A stretch of 64,000 nucleotides of DNA from BOKV01 sp041397525 (GTDB lineage: Bacteria; Pseudomonadota; Alphaproteobacteria; Rhizobiales; Rhizobiaceae). Both the position numbers and the translations under genes were made by a program. Below are positions 34,801 to 44,492 of this stretch, in pieces. The stretch covers positions 1-64,000 of the forward strand of contig JAWKWL010000002.1 of NCBI GenBank assembly GCA_041397525.1. Direction: 5' to 3'. The notes beneath the pieces were generated by a model. That model searched no databases. It saw nothing but the letters and a program-made list of their open reading frames with translations, and had not been told where the DNA came from. Position 1 is the first letter of the stretch. The number at the start of each line of letters is the position of its first letter.

Positions 34801-35392
34801 ACGCGTTGAAAAGGTTGAAGCTGAGCTCGGCCGCAAGCGCGACCTGACCAATGCCGTGGCGCGCTATTGGTTCAAGCTGCTGGCCTACAAGGACGAATAT
34901 GAAGTTGCCCGGCTTTACACCGATGGTGATTTCGAAAAACGCATCCGCGATACTTTCGATGGCGATTTCAAGATGACCTTCCATCTGGCACCGCCATTCT
35001 TTGCGGGCGAGACACTGCCCAACGGTCGTCCGAAAAAGCGCGAATTCGGTCCATGGACATTCCGGCTGTTCAAGCTGCTTGCCCGCATGAAGGGTCTGCG
35101 TGGAACAGCGTTGGATATCTTCGGATATTCTGGCGAACGTCGCATGGAACGGCAGTTGATTGCTGATTATGAAAGCATGATCAGTGATTTGCTGCCGAAG
35201 CTCAACGATGACAACCACCGTTTTGCGGTTGCACTCGCCAGATTGCCTGACGACATTCGCGGCTTTGGCCCGGTGAAGGAAGCATCGGTGAAAAAGGTCG
35301 AGGCGACCAAGGCCGACCTGATGAACCAGTTTTCGTCCGCCAAACCTGCCAAACCCGGAAAGAAGGCAAAGGCAGCCGAACCGGCCGAGTAG
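31880..35392 (+). CDS. Indolepyruvate ferredoxin oxidoreductase, fused alpha-beta type
   Basis: This 1170-residue enzyme oxidatively decarboxylates aryl pyruvates such as indolepyruvate and phenylpyruvate to acyl-CoA, reducing ferredoxin. The N-terminal pyrimidine domain (GTFISGYRGSPVGGFD near 60) leads to a TPP-binding region with FCSGCPHNSSTKVP near 450 and FANLGDGTYFHSG near 510. A cysteine-rich iron-sulfur segment with CEGCGDCSVQSNC and CNKDFSCVKGFCPSF lies at about 650-700. The gamma-like domain follows (ITGVGGTGVLTIGAIIGMAA near 730). The ATG at 31880 has AGGGAG 7 bases upstream. Amino-acid catabolism is the usual role, matching the upstream aminotransferase and Lrp regulator. It is the last intact gene before the frameshift-rich block. 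Confidence 0.92.
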   Translation: MGNETSPKTLISNSVTLEDKYSATSGKIFINGTQALVRLPMVQMRRDRAAGLNTGTFISGYRGSPVGGFDFALNQARKHLKQEGIVFQSGVNEDLAATAVWGSQQVAMSPGHKRDGVLGMWYGKGPGVDRCGDVFKHANSFGTSPTGGVLAIAGDDHNAKSSTVAHQSDHAFMAAIMPMLFPTSVQEFVELGLLGIAMSRYSGLWVGYKVISDTIETTGVVDVSGEDRQFIIPQDFEMPVGGLNIRWPDDRYSQDARLQEYKAYAAVAFAHANGVDQLVMDSSKPRFGIIASGKAYENVREALRQLEIDDKTADKIGLRLYKVRMPWPLEPEGVRHFSEGLEEVLVIEERREVIEHQIKQQLFNWRADVRPRIVGKFDEKDRHLLSLHEEITTGVALRAIATRLLNFKLPSGLAERIREKLDWYETRHQLRVTHQAPVSRMAHFCSGCPHNSSTKVPDGSRAFAGIGCHFMALWMNRNTETYTHMGGEGVTWSGIAPFTSEKHVFANLGDGTYFHSGIMAIRQSVASGANITYKLLYNDAVAMTGGQKLDGTLTVPQLSEQLAAEGVKEIWLVSDEPEKYSPHDLAAGIQIRHRDYLEDVQKHLREVPGCTAIIYDQTCAAEKRRRRKRGTMIDPDRRAFINPLVCEGCGDCSVQSNCISIEPLETEFGRKRQINQSSCNKDFSCVKGFCPSFVTVEGATLKKRPLPTLSVDGLPEPKTVLLDGIYNIAITGVGGTGVLTIGAIIGMAAHLEGKAAMIQDFSGLAQKGGAVLSHVRFSWEPHEVASAQIISGEADVLLAADTVVAAAKEAVAVCNPERTRAVLNTHLAPVSNFVFNRDFDFRESDIVSTIAKNTRGEPDRIDFAKFAELVCGDAIATNIMMVGYACQKGLLPVGSEAILRAIELNAVSVNANKLAFNWGRKLAADPQEAAQLMAGAFPKPKEPASLEELVAKRSEYLTGYQNAAYARRYADLVSRVEKVEAELGRKRDLTNAVARYWFKLLAYKDEYEVARLYTDGDFEKRIRDTFDGDFKMTFHLAPPFFAGETLPNGRPKKREFGPWTFRLFKLLARMKGLRGTALDIFGYSGERRMERQLIADYESMISDLLPKLNDDNHRFAVALARLPDDIRGFGPVKEASVKKVEATKADLMNQFSSAKPAKPGKKAKAAEPAE

Positions 35393-35403
35393 CAGTCCCG
35401 GAC

Positions 35404-36506
35404 TCACATTTCATGGGTGCCAACGGCGAAACCCTCAAGTTCCGCCAGATAGTCCTCCAGCGACACGAGCCCGACGCAGGGATAGGCACCCGCGCGCAGA
35501 AGTTCGCCACGCGCAATTCGGGCAGCCAGTACAATCGCGGGAACGGTTGGAATCTGCGGGCCATCGCCATCTTTGGCGATGATGAACCAGCGCTTTTGCG
35601 TATCGGTTCACCGTCCGGGCCCAAGACCCTCGACAATTACATGCATGCCACCATCGGCACTGCCGAACCGGTCAAACCAGTTGCTGATCGCCAGCATTGG
35701 CCCCGCCAATCTTGCAAGCGGCAGGGGAATTCCGACGCGAACCAGCCAGGAAAGCGCCCACAGGCCAAGATGCAGGACACCCAGTTCAAGACCGGCGGAA
35801 AACCGGTTTCAAGCCCGTATCGCGCGCGGGCAACAGGTCGAGATCGGGAATTCCGCAATTGGCCATCCAGCGCCGACCAAGCCCTGGATAGGCCTGCCGG
35901 CAGCGGCCCCTGCCAGCCAAAAACCCTGCCCTGCGATCCTGGATAATCCCTGAACGTAGTTTCCCGACATAGCTTAAATGCCTTTGGTGGTGGCAAGCCC
36001 CGTTCTGCCTTCTGCTCCCCTGGGCTGATCCCGAATTTCAGGGTCCTGAAGGCTGAAATTTCGCTACGGAAATGATCAAGCACCGCCGATGAAAGCCCTG
36101 GCACGGTGCTGGCACCGGAAACACTGCAACTCCTGCTGCAACCGCCGCATCATCCAGCACCCCAATTCCGGTTACGAAACAGCGGCCATCGGCAAGGTCG
36201 ATATAGTGAACACCAGCCTTTGATGCAGGTTCTGGCCACCGAATAATCCGCCCCCTGGAAAGGCCCACAAGTATTGACCACAACAACGGGGCGCAACTGC
36301 ATCAGCGCCTCTTGCCAACCCGGTCGTAACATCCATGGCGATGCCGGAAACACGGCCCGTCACATCATCACCCAAGGATCGGGAAAACGCTTCCGCCTTC
36401 GCTTTGCTGCGTCCGGCAACATGACGATATCCTTGGCGGCAAGCGCGCGAACAATCCGTTTGCCGAAATTGCCATAGCCACTGAGCACCAGGATCTTGCC
36501 GGTCAT
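35404..36506 (-). pseudogene. Saccharopine-dehydrogenase-like NADP-binding protein, frameshifted
   Basis: The product should be about 365 residues. It begins MTGKILVLSGYGNFGKRIVR, a Rossmann nucleotide motif, then HVAGRSKAKAEAFSR, VVVNTCGPFQGADYSVA, AGVHYIDLADGR and a C-terminus ending FAVGTHEM. These match the saccharopine dehydrogenase NADP-binding domain family of uncharacterised oxidoreductases. At least four indels are needed to join the frames; for example GATATCGTCATG should carry one more C to read on into HVAGRS. The ATG at 36506 lies at the end of the DUF4166 frame, probably as an ATGA overlap. True substrate is unknown; lysine metabolism is not implied. Confidence 0.75.
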
Positions 36507-37119
36507 GAATTTTCCCGACCAGCTTGAACCGGCCACCATAACCATAGATCTCGCCAAACAGCGGATGGCGAATGCGCATCTCCATGGCAAATGTGGTTGC
36601 ATCGACCACCGTTTCATGGGCCTCCGCCTCGCCGAACAACCATTTCGACGGCAGTTTGAACATCCGGCCAAACAGTTTGAGCCGGTATCCGATGTGGCTC
36701 AGGGTCACCTTCCGCTGTGTAGGAATAGGCTGCATGCCATCCGATCCCCGGAGCCGGTCCATTCAATCACCTCATTGCCACCAACTGCTGCATGCGCGAT
36801 ATGAACCGGTGGCATTCGCCATCGCCGAAAACGAACTCCCGCTCAAACCGGAAAACATCACTGTCGCGTTCGCTGCAAAACTTCACGGTTACAGCAACAT
36901 CCTCGCCTGACTTGGGAACCAGCGTTCTGGTCAGTCGCAGCAAGGGAGAAACCATCCGCACCCACGGGAAAGCCGCACATGCATCTTCCGCGAACGATGG
37001 TGAGATCATTGCTGTAGGTCGGCTGCGATAATGCGCTGAAACCAGGCGGCAGCTCTTCCCCAGCTGTCCCCGAATATCGGCGCAAAGATCGCTGCACTGG
37101 CATCGCGATCAATTCGCAT
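36507..37119 (-). pseudogene. DUF4166 domain protein, frameshifted
   Basis: The frame begins MRIDRDASAAIFAPIFGDSW at 37119. It continues in other frames through PLLRLTRTLVPKSGEDVAVTVKF, FRFEREFVFGDGECHRFISRM and EMRIRHPLFGEIYGYGGRFKLV. This order and spacing match DUF4166, a domain of unknown function that often sits next to or is fused with saccharopine-dehydrogenase-like proteins. Expected length is about 200 residues. At least three indels interrupt it. Its start overlaps the DCC gene end by 11 bases, so the three genes form a tight operon. Confidence 0.7.
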
Positions 37120-37516
37120 CGAGATTTCTGATCTTGTCGACACCGCGCAACGTGAGGGTAAGACAGCGCCCCGCGCAACAGCGGATAGATCAGCCGTGCC
37201 AGAAAGCTCGGCGAGTGAAACAGCGCCTCATTGGTCCGGTTGTAAATGCCCTCGCCATTGCCGAGCTCGGCCATAATGCGCAATGCACCATCACCATGAA
37301 AGCTGGTCCCGATAACAGATGACCATGCCTCTGATCGAGATCCAGTCCTTCTGGCATTGATCTTTTCCATCAGCCAATGGTCGCGCTCGGTCCGCGCATC
37401 CACGGTGATCAGCTCGCCAACCGCAGCGCGAACCTTGTACATGGAGGCACCCATCTGGCAAATTGGGCATTCACCATCATAGACGAACCAGATATCGTCT
37501 TTCTTTCAGCGCTCAT
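37109..37516 (-). pseudogene. DCC-family thiol-disulfide oxidoreductase (DUF393), frameshifted
   Basis: The segment FVYDGECPICQMGASMYK carries the CxxC of DCC/DUF393 proteins. It is followed by AAVGELITVDARTERDHWL, FHGDGALRIMAELG and FHSPSFLARLIYPLLRGA, all in family order. About 135 residues are expected. The ATG at 37516 (MSAERK) needs one restored base to enter the CxxC frame, and a second shift precedes the C-terminal KIRNLDAN. These are small thioredoxin-like proteins of unclear function. It is the first gene of the DCC/DUF4166/dehydrogenase unit and diverges from DUF2269 38 bases away. Confidence 0.75.
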
Positions 37517-37554
37517 GAACACCTTGGGCCAATTTTGGGCCAGACCTGGATTTC

Positions 37555-38018
37555 ATGTCATACGAACTCGTCAAATGGATACATGTCATCAGTTCGACTA
37601 TCCTGTTCGGAACCGGCATCGGCAGTGCATTTTATGTATTCATGGCATGCCGAAGCGGCAATCTCCATAGCATCCGCTTTGCCACCAGCACGGTTGTCAT
37701 TGCCGACTGGCTCTCTACCGCCGTGTCGGTAGTCGTGCAATTGGCAAGCGGGCTTTGGCTTGTCCACCTCGGAGGTTGGGCATTTTCAGACAGGTGGATC
37801 ACCCGGGCGCTGATACCGCCTCTTCTTGCCGGAGCCTGCTGGCTTCCGGTCGTCTGGATCCAGATCAGAATGCGTGACATCGCCATTGAGGCAGCGCAAT
37901 CCGATAGCGGCCTGCCCCGGCAGTTCTGACATTCGAGCGCTGGTGGATAGCCCTCGGCTCACTCGCCTTCCCGGCAGTTGTCATCATTTTTTACCTGATG
38001 GTGGTCAAGCCCGCTTGA
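37555..38018 (+). pseudogene. DUF2269 membrane protein, one frameshift near the 3' end
   Basis: The first 124 codons read MSYELVKWIHVISSTILFGTG and continue with hydrophobic helices near 5-25, 45-75 and 80-100. The frame stops at LPRQF. One base restored there continues into LTFERWWIALGSLAFPAVVIIFYLMVVKPA with a stop at 38016-38018. The full product of about 154 residues has four helices and fits the DUF2269 family. Function unknown. It overlaps the end of the convergent DUF4031 gene by 14 bases. Confidence 0.75.
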
Positions 38019-38278
38019 ATCCGGTTACGCGAACCTTGCGAAACACCTCTACGATTTCCTTCGTCCGGACTGGAACAGCGCCCAGTCGCACTGCGCGATT
38101 CCGCTCGAAACCGGTGATGTCATAATGCGGCGCAGAAGTTTTCGGCGGCCCCTGATAGGATGAAAGCTGCAAGCCGAGCCTGTACGCAAACTGGTGCAGT
38201 TCCGCCACGTCGTCAGCCATCAGATGGCACCATTTGCGCCTTCCAGTTCCAGATCGCTTCACGACATAGGACCGTCAC
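38005..38278 (-). pseudogene. DUF4031 domain protein, frameshifted
   Basis: The conserved core WCHLMADDVAELHQFAYRLGL followed by APHYDITGFERNRAVRLGAV is the DUF4031 signature. The N-terminal VTV and EAIWNWK lie in two other frames, so two indels are needed. The start is a GTG at 38278, the stop at 38005-38007. About 90 residues are expected, the usual size of this family of small uncharacterised proteins. Confidence 0.7.
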
Positions 38279-38289
38279 GGAAACATCGC

Positions 38290-40136
38290 CTATCGCGCAT
38301 CCGTTTCATACAGGCCGCCCATCAGTTCTGCATATTTGCGCGGGTGACGGAAGCCCGTTTCACTTTCAATGTCGGCGTCAGTTCTCCGCCTTCCAGCGAG
38401 AATGCCTCCGTGCAATCGCAAATTTCCTGATCTGTTCCACTCGCGCGAATTTCGTGTTCATTGCCTCAATGGCGCTGGAGAGCATGGCGTTCAACGCCTG
38501 CGTTGCGCACCCTTGCCGGATCGATCCCCTTCTCCTCGCAAAGGCGTTGAGTTCTTCAGCATTCAGCGTCAGCAATGCAGTCAGGAAAATGCCTGCCCTC
38601 ACCACACACGACAGCGTGCTCAACCAATGGCATATCGGCAAGCGCCTGCTCGATATTGGCCGGCGTGATGTTCTTGCCGCCGGAGGTGATGAGAATATCC
38701 TTCTCTTTCGGCCTATGATAGAAACATAGCCCTGATTGTCGACCGCTGAGATCGCCCGTATGCATCCATCCGTCCTGAAGGGTTGCAGCAGTGGCGGCTT
38801 CATCTTCGCATAGCCGTCAAACAGGCTTGGCGCACGAACAAGGATTTCGTCATCGGCCGCAATCTTCAACTCAAGACCAGGCAAAGGCCTTCCAACGGTA
38901 CCAAGCTTGACAGCACCTGGAACATTGAAGGTCGTCGGTCCGCAGCAATCCTCTGACTGGCCATAGACTCTTGTAAATGACAATGCCGAGCGCCGCGAAG
39001 AAATCCAGTACCTGGCGCGAGATTGGCGCGGCGCCCGATACCGGAACCCTGCACTGGTCGAGCCCACCGCCTCACGGATCTTTTTCAGGACCAACCGATC
39101 AGCAATGCGGTGTTTGAAAGCAAGCATTGCGGATCGTGCCGCCATCGAGCAGGATCTGGGAATGCTCCCGTCCTACGGCAATTGACCACTGCGCAAGCTT
39201 CGCCTTGGTACCGGTGGCTGTTGCAAGGCGCGCGGTGAGCGCGTCATGGATTTTCTGCTGCGGACCCGCGGCACGCCGAAAAATACCGTCGGGCGGATGT
39301 CCTTCAAATGGTCACCCAGCGGTCTCCATGGATTTGGCAAAGGCCAGTTGGTAGCCCCTCCAGCATGGCTGCCGTGGATGGAGCTTGATGCTTCAGCAAT
39401 ATGCGCCAGTGGCAGATAGGACAAGACGCGGTCTTCTTCAGGCCCGGTGGCGAACATCGATTTCAGCGTCCACCCGGTCCGATGCGATTCGCGCCGTGCG
39501 AAAGCACTACTGCCTTTGGGCGGCCCGGTCGTCCCGGGAAGTGTAAATCCTCATGGCCGGATCTTTCGGCCCGATAGCTTCAAGCCTTGCATCGAGGATG
39601 TCGTCACCGATTGAAGCGCCAAGCGCGTTGAATTCATCCCAGGCCAACTGCGCCGATGGCCCGTGTCCGCGCCGCGCATCATCACCACTCTTGCCAGTTT
39701 GGGCATGGAGGTTGAGCCTTGGTCCGATCCTTGAGAAGTGCTCGTCATTTTCAGCTAACAGGACCGGCGTTTCGGAGTGATTGACGATATATTCGATCTC
39801 CTCACCCGAGGAGGTGAAATAGATACCGGCAGGTGCTGCACCCGCCATCATCGCGGCATGCGCCATGATCGTCCACTCTGGCCGGTTGAACCCGAGAATG
39901 CAGATCGTATCGCCCGGCCTGTTCCGAGGCTGATCAGTGCCTTAGCCGCCTGTCTGATCTGAGAAAGATAAAGTGTTCCAGTCGGTCGATACCCAACCGG
40001 CATCGCCGAGTACACGATAGGCCGCCAGATTGCCCTGCTTGGAGACCGTTTCTACAAGCCGCTCTGGGCGTTGGCACGAACGCGTCATCTGCAATTCGCG
40101 CAACCGCCTCACCACCCGGTGCAATGGACAAGACAC
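38290..40136 (-). pseudogene. Long-chain acyl-CoA synthetase (AMP-binding), heavily frameshifted
   Basis: Pieces in order from a GTG near 40136 are IAPGGEAVARIADDAF, SKQGNLAAYRVLGDAGW, MAHAAMMAGAAPAGIYFTSS, VYGQSEDC, GPTTFNVPGAVKLGTVGRPL, ILVRAPSLFDGYAKM, GYVSIIGRK, DILITSGGKNITPANIEQAL and GGLYETDAR before the stop at 38290. These follow the FAA1-type long-chain synthetases of about 615 residues, which matches the span. Roughly ten indels are needed. It lies directly downstream of fadD, so two acyl-CoA ligases are in tandem. The substrate is unknown. Confidence 0.75.
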
Positions 40137-40228
40137 ACCTCCCTTGCAATCACATCCCAAAGCGAAGTCTGTAACAAACTGGGCCGATGGGAAGTCTGGC
40201 GTCCCATCGGCGATCGCAGTCATCTGTG

Positions 40229-41925
40229 TCAGTTGCGCATCTGCGCCGCAATATCTTGCCGACATTGGTCTTTGGGTGCACCATCGCGGAACTCGACATG
40301 CTTGGGGCGCTTGTAATTCGTCAGTCCCTTGGCACACCAGCGTCCTTGACGTCCTTCTCGGTGAGGGCCGGATCCCTCTGCGCACGACGAACAGTTTCAC
40401 CGCCTCGCCAGAATTGGCGTCTGGCACCGCTACCGCAGCGGCCTCCAGAATGCCCTCATGCGCGACAGCCACTTCCTCTATCTCGTTTGGATAGACATTG
40501 AAGCCGAAACAAGGATCATGTCCTTCTTGCGGTCGACAATCTTGGTATAACCCTTGTCGTCCATGAAACCCATGCCGCCGGAGCGGAAGAAGCCGTCCGG
40601 CGTCATCACCTTTGCAGTCTCATCCTGACGGTTCCAGTAGCCCAGCATTACCTGCGGGCCCTTGATGCAGATTTCACCCACTTCGCCAAGGGGCAGTTCC
40701 TTGCCATCATCGTCACGGATGCTGATCTCGGTCGATGGCAGTGCAGGCCGATCGTTCCGGCAACGATTCCGGCAACCAAACCGGTTTGCCGTGGCGACCG
40801 GCGCCGTCTCCGACAGGCCATAACCTTCCGATATGATGCAGCCCGTTACCTGCTCAGCGCTCCGCCACCGGCCCCTGCACCGCCATGCCGCCGCCAAGGT
40901 CAACAGCAGGTTGGAGAAGTCGAGCTTGTGAAACCCGTCATTGTTCAGGAGCCCAAGCGAACAGCGTGTTGAGACCGGGAACACATGGAACTGTATTTCG
41001 CCAGTTCCTGGACAAAACCGGGAATGTCGCGCGGATTGGGGATCAGCACATTGTGCCCGCCCGAACTCATGCCGCCAATCGCATTCACGGTCAGTGCGAA
41101 ATGCGTGATAGAGCGGCAGTGCGCAGAGTGCTGCAGCTGCGCGGGCTGTTTTCGTAAAGATCGCTTCAAGCCAGATGTCATTCTGTGCCGAATTGGAAAG
41201 CACATTGCCATGGCTGAGTGTCGCGCCTTTCGATACGCCGGTCGTGCCGCCAGTATATTGCAGGAAGGCTACGTCAGAAGTTGAGACTTCGACCGGCGTT
41301 ATCGCCTTTGCCGATGCCAAGCGCCAGCACCGACTTGAATGGAACATGCCCCGGCAGCGACCATGCCGGTACCATCTTCTTGACCTTGCGCACCACGAGA
41401 TTGACGATTGCGCCCTGGAGCCTGCCGAGCATGTCACCCATCGAGGTCACCACTACATGTTCGACCTGGGTATTGGCCTTGACCTCTGCAAGTGTGTTGG
41501 CAAAGTTCTCCAGAATGAAGATTGCCTTGGCCCCGCTGTCCTTCAACTGGTGCTGCAATTCACGCGGCGCATAAAGCGGATTGACATTGACCACCACATA
41601 TCCGGCCCGCAAATATCCCAGCCATGACCACCGGATATTGCAATATGTTGGGCATCATGACGGCAACGCGGTCACCTTTTTTCAGACCCTTGACTGCAGC
41701 CATGCGCCCACCCGCGTAGAAAGCGTTTTTACATCGCCATAGCTGAGTGTCTTGCCCATGCAGGTAAAGGCAGGTTTGCCGGAATGCGTATCACAGGCAC
41801 GCTTCGAACAATTCGCCCAGCGACGAACGCAAGTGGCGCAATCTCATGCGGCGTATTCGGTGGATAGGACTGGAACCAGGGCTTCTCGCTTGAATTGGCC
41901 TTTTTGTGTTGCTCTTGCCTGCCAT
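40229..41925 (-). pseudogene. fadD: Long-chain-fatty-acid--CoA ligase FadD, heavily frameshifted
   Basis: A fine ribosome site AGGGAGGA precedes the ATG at 41925. Recognisable pieces are WFQSYPPNTPHEI, YVVVNVNPLYAPRELQHQL, VAFLQYTGGTTGVSKGATLSH (the ATP motif), LALPLYH-like ALPLYHAF, SEGYGLSETAPV, GEICIKGPQVMLGYWNR, GFMDDKGYTKIVDRKKDMI, and EGILEAAAVAVPDANSGEAVK. The span of about 1697 bases fits FadD (around 560 residues). Around ten indels disrupt it. FadD activates exogenous fatty acids for beta-oxidation. Confidence 0.8.
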
Positions 41926-42013
41926 GGTTTTCCTCCCTGAACGGCGATGTTGGCGCTTTTTTTCTCGTTAAAGTAGTTGGCGACACAACGCCGCTAAAGC
42001 AAGTCCGACTCTG

Positions 42014-42394
42014 CTAATTGATTTCGCGGCTTGCTATCCGCTCAACTGCGTCTTCAATGTTTTCCAGCACCTGTCGGTCTGTGCACGCAGTTCCTTCAAC
42101 CGCTGTATCTGCGATTTCAGGATCTTCAACTCGTCCGACACGCCATCGATCTGTGGCGCCTCGCCAAGACCATGCAGCAGCCATGCCGGGCTGACATTGA
42201 GGATACCGGATATGGTGTCAGGCGGTTGAAGCGGTTCGGCGCGATCGCTCTCCAGCCGTCCAGAGTTTCCTTGCGAATGCCCAACATGCGTGCGCATCGC
42301 GCTGCACTGAGACCGGCAGCCTCGCGTGCGCCACAACCTTCCGCCCAGTGTGTGTCATCGTCTCTGTCCTGGTAATCGTACCTTCTGCACCCAT
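42014..42394 (-). pseudogene. XRE-family helix-turn-helix regulator, frameshifted
   Basis: The ATG at 42394 follows AAGGAG. The HTH lies in AAGLSAARCARMLGIRKETLDGW, then in another frame ESDRAEP, and TISGILNVSPAWLLHGLGEAP, the usual end of a cro/C1-type domain. A coiled-coil-like tail SDELKILKSQIQRLKELRAQ ends with RIASREIN. The span is 381 bases, so the indels nearly balance (about 126 residues). Target genes are unknown; the ClpP-like/YaiI pair lies upstream and fadD downstream. Confidence 0.72.
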
Positions 42395-42500
42395 GACGTG
42401 CTCCTTTCGGTTCAATGTGAGGGGTGATCAGCAAGCCAGGTCACATCACAGGCAGGTTGCGCCCTTGGCTAGACATGAAGAACGGGGAATATCACCTTTG

Positions 42501-42996
42501 CTACCACGCCCGATCCCTGGTGGCCACCCTTGCGGCCGCTTTCAGGTGCGCGAAGCCTTTGCCTGGCGAACAGCAAAGTTCCATCGCCTGCAAGAAGGCA
42601 GACCGGTCCCGCGCGGAAAACGGCTTGTTGTAGCCCCTGATCGCACCGGCCTCCTCGCAGTTCCTGTTGAGATCGCGCATGGCGCTGGCCATAATCGATT
42701 CCGGCGTGAACCGCCTTCCGCTGGACCAAGCACGATCACAGCCTTGTCCACCAGCCGCACCGCAAGCGGAACATCTGCAGTTATCGCAATGTCGTGGGAA
42801 CTGGCGTTTTCAACGATCCAGTCATCGGCGGCGTCGAACTTGTCCGACACGACGACATGGCGGACCAGCGGATCGCGCGATGGCCGCATACCCTGGTTTG
42901 AGACAAGGATTGTGGCAAGTCGTGCTGCTCTGCCACGCGAAGGATTTCCTCCTTCACGGGGCAGGCATCGGCATCGACATGGATTGTTATGCTCAC
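42501..42996 (-). pseudogene. YaiI/YqxD (UPF0178) family protein, frameshifted
   Basis: The GTG at 42996 overlaps the stop of the ClpP-like gene as GTGA. The conserved start TIHVDADACPVKEEILRVAEQHDLP is followed in other frames by RPSRDPLVRHVVVSDKFDAADDW, HDIAITADVPLAVRLVDK, FTPESIMASAMRDLN and KPFSARDRSAFLQAM. This is the UPF0178 PIN-like family of about 150-165 residues, with unproven nuclease-like function. Three or more indels are present. The exact 3' end is uncertain. Confidence 0.75.
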
Positions 42997-43569
42997 TTCA
43001 ACTCGTCGCTGGACGTGATCACGTTGCCGAGCAGGGCCAGGCAATCGCCTCATCGGTATTGAGCCAGAAATCACGCTGCGTATCCCGGGAAATACGCTCG
43101 GGCGTCTGGCCGGTGGCGGCGGCAAACAACCGGTCAAAGCGCTCACGCATCTTGCATCTGCCCGGCCTGGATTTCGATATCCGAAGCCGAACCACCAACA
43201 CCGCCGCTTGGTTGATGCAACAGGAAGCGGGTATTGGGCAGACAGAAGCGATTCTCTTGGCACCGACAAAGATCAGCGCGCCCGCCACCCAGCCGCTGCC
43301 AATGGTGCGCACCACCGGTTTGATGAACTTGATCATGTCATGCACCATGTCGCCGGATTCAACATGGCCGCCGGGAGACGAGATGAACATGTTGATCATG
43401 CATCACTTTCTTCCGCGAGTGCCATCATGTGTGACCGTGCGCTGCGCCAGCTTGTCATTGATCGCACCGGCCACGATGATCGTGCGGCTCTTGAAAACAG
43501 CCGCTCGACATGTGCCGGCTCGCCCTGCTTTTCCTTGTCCTTCTCGTCTTCCTGCATGACTATGTTCAT
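42993..43569 (-). pseudogene. ClpP-like Clp protease proteolytic subunit, frameshifted
   Basis: The product starts MNIVMQEDEKDKEKQGEPAH and continues with FKSRTIIVAGAINDKLAQRTV, INMFISSPGGHVESGDMVHD, MIKFIKPVVRTIGSGWVA, MRERFDRLFAAATGQTPERIS and NVITSSDELK. This is the rhizobial second-type ClpP of about 195 residues. Homologues read GWVASAGALI around the catalytic serine, while here the text reads GWVAGALI; a 6-base in-frame gap in a GC repeat removes the serine. With several other indels nearby this may be a sequence error. It is coupled to YaiI by GTGA. Confidence 0.78.
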
Positions 43570-43683
43570 GGATGTTTCCCTGACTGGATTTGAAACACGA
43601 TTTTGATTCGAAACTTTTAGAGGGTTGCAACCGGAATGGAAATCCTTTCCGGCAGGCAAGGTCGACACAATCGCGACCGGTGG

Positions 43684-44483
43684 TTATTTCCCTGGAAAAA
43701 TCCTTTGCGCCGCATTGCGGCTCGCTGCAGCAACGGCGGTCAGTGCCGCAATGTCATCCGGAGTGGGATTTTCCGCCTGCATTGCCTTGCCGACCTCGTC
43801 AAGCGAATCCTGCGACGGATCATCCAGATGGCGTGTTATCGCCATGTAGGTTTGCGGAAAGCGGATATCCCCCTCTTCAACGATCTGCGCCTGCATTCGC
43901 TTCTCGGAAGGAAGACCCATGCCGAGGATAGCTTCATTCGCTCCCAGCATGTCGACCAGCCGCTCCGTATCGCCGATCCGGCTGGAAAATTTCAGCCCTT
44001 TGAGGTCAAGCTCAGACGGCTTCGGCTTGCCGCATTTCCCGCCGGCATAGCTGTATGCAGTGACCGCAAGATGCTTCTTGCCCGCCTCGAAAGTACTGAC
44101 CCCGTCGGCAATCATCGCCTCCCAAAACATCGTGTGCACCGGCTCGGGACCGGTCACCACCGTATCGCAATAATAGCCGTGGAATGACAGAGGCCCGCCG
44201 GTAGTTGCCGACAAAGGGCGAGCCCTCGAATGACAAAGACAGCCCGGAATGCTTGCGCCATCGATATCGGTTCCGGCCGGAACCCGCCATTCGACCCCCT
44301 TTGCCGTCGACAAAGGAAACATCCGGAAACCAGTTTCATCTGCGGTGCTGGCCGGATCAGCCAGCCAGCGGAATTCGAACTGCCGTGAAATCCCTTCTCG
44401 GGCGTTTGCGCCCGTGCCGGCATGGCCGTCCCGCTCCAGCAGCACTGCCGTCAACAGAAGGCTGTTGTGCCGGCCTGCATCAT
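43684..44483 (-). pseudogene. Exported DUF1353 domain protein, frameshifted 5' part
   Basis: After an N-terminal MMQAG and a hydrophobic signal-like segment LLLTAVLL ending PARAQTPEKG in shifted frames, the domain reads FEFRWLADPAS, EWRVPAGTDIDGASIP and YYCDTVVTGPEPVHTMFWEAMI, which is the DUF1353 pattern. A longer intact C-terminal region (YSYAGGKCGKPKPSEL to RNAAQRIFPGK) has no assigned role. About 265 residues in total. It begins 10 bases after the frmA stop. Function unknown; periplasmic location is inferred. Confidence 0.72.
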
Positions 44484-44492
44484 GGCTTTGCC

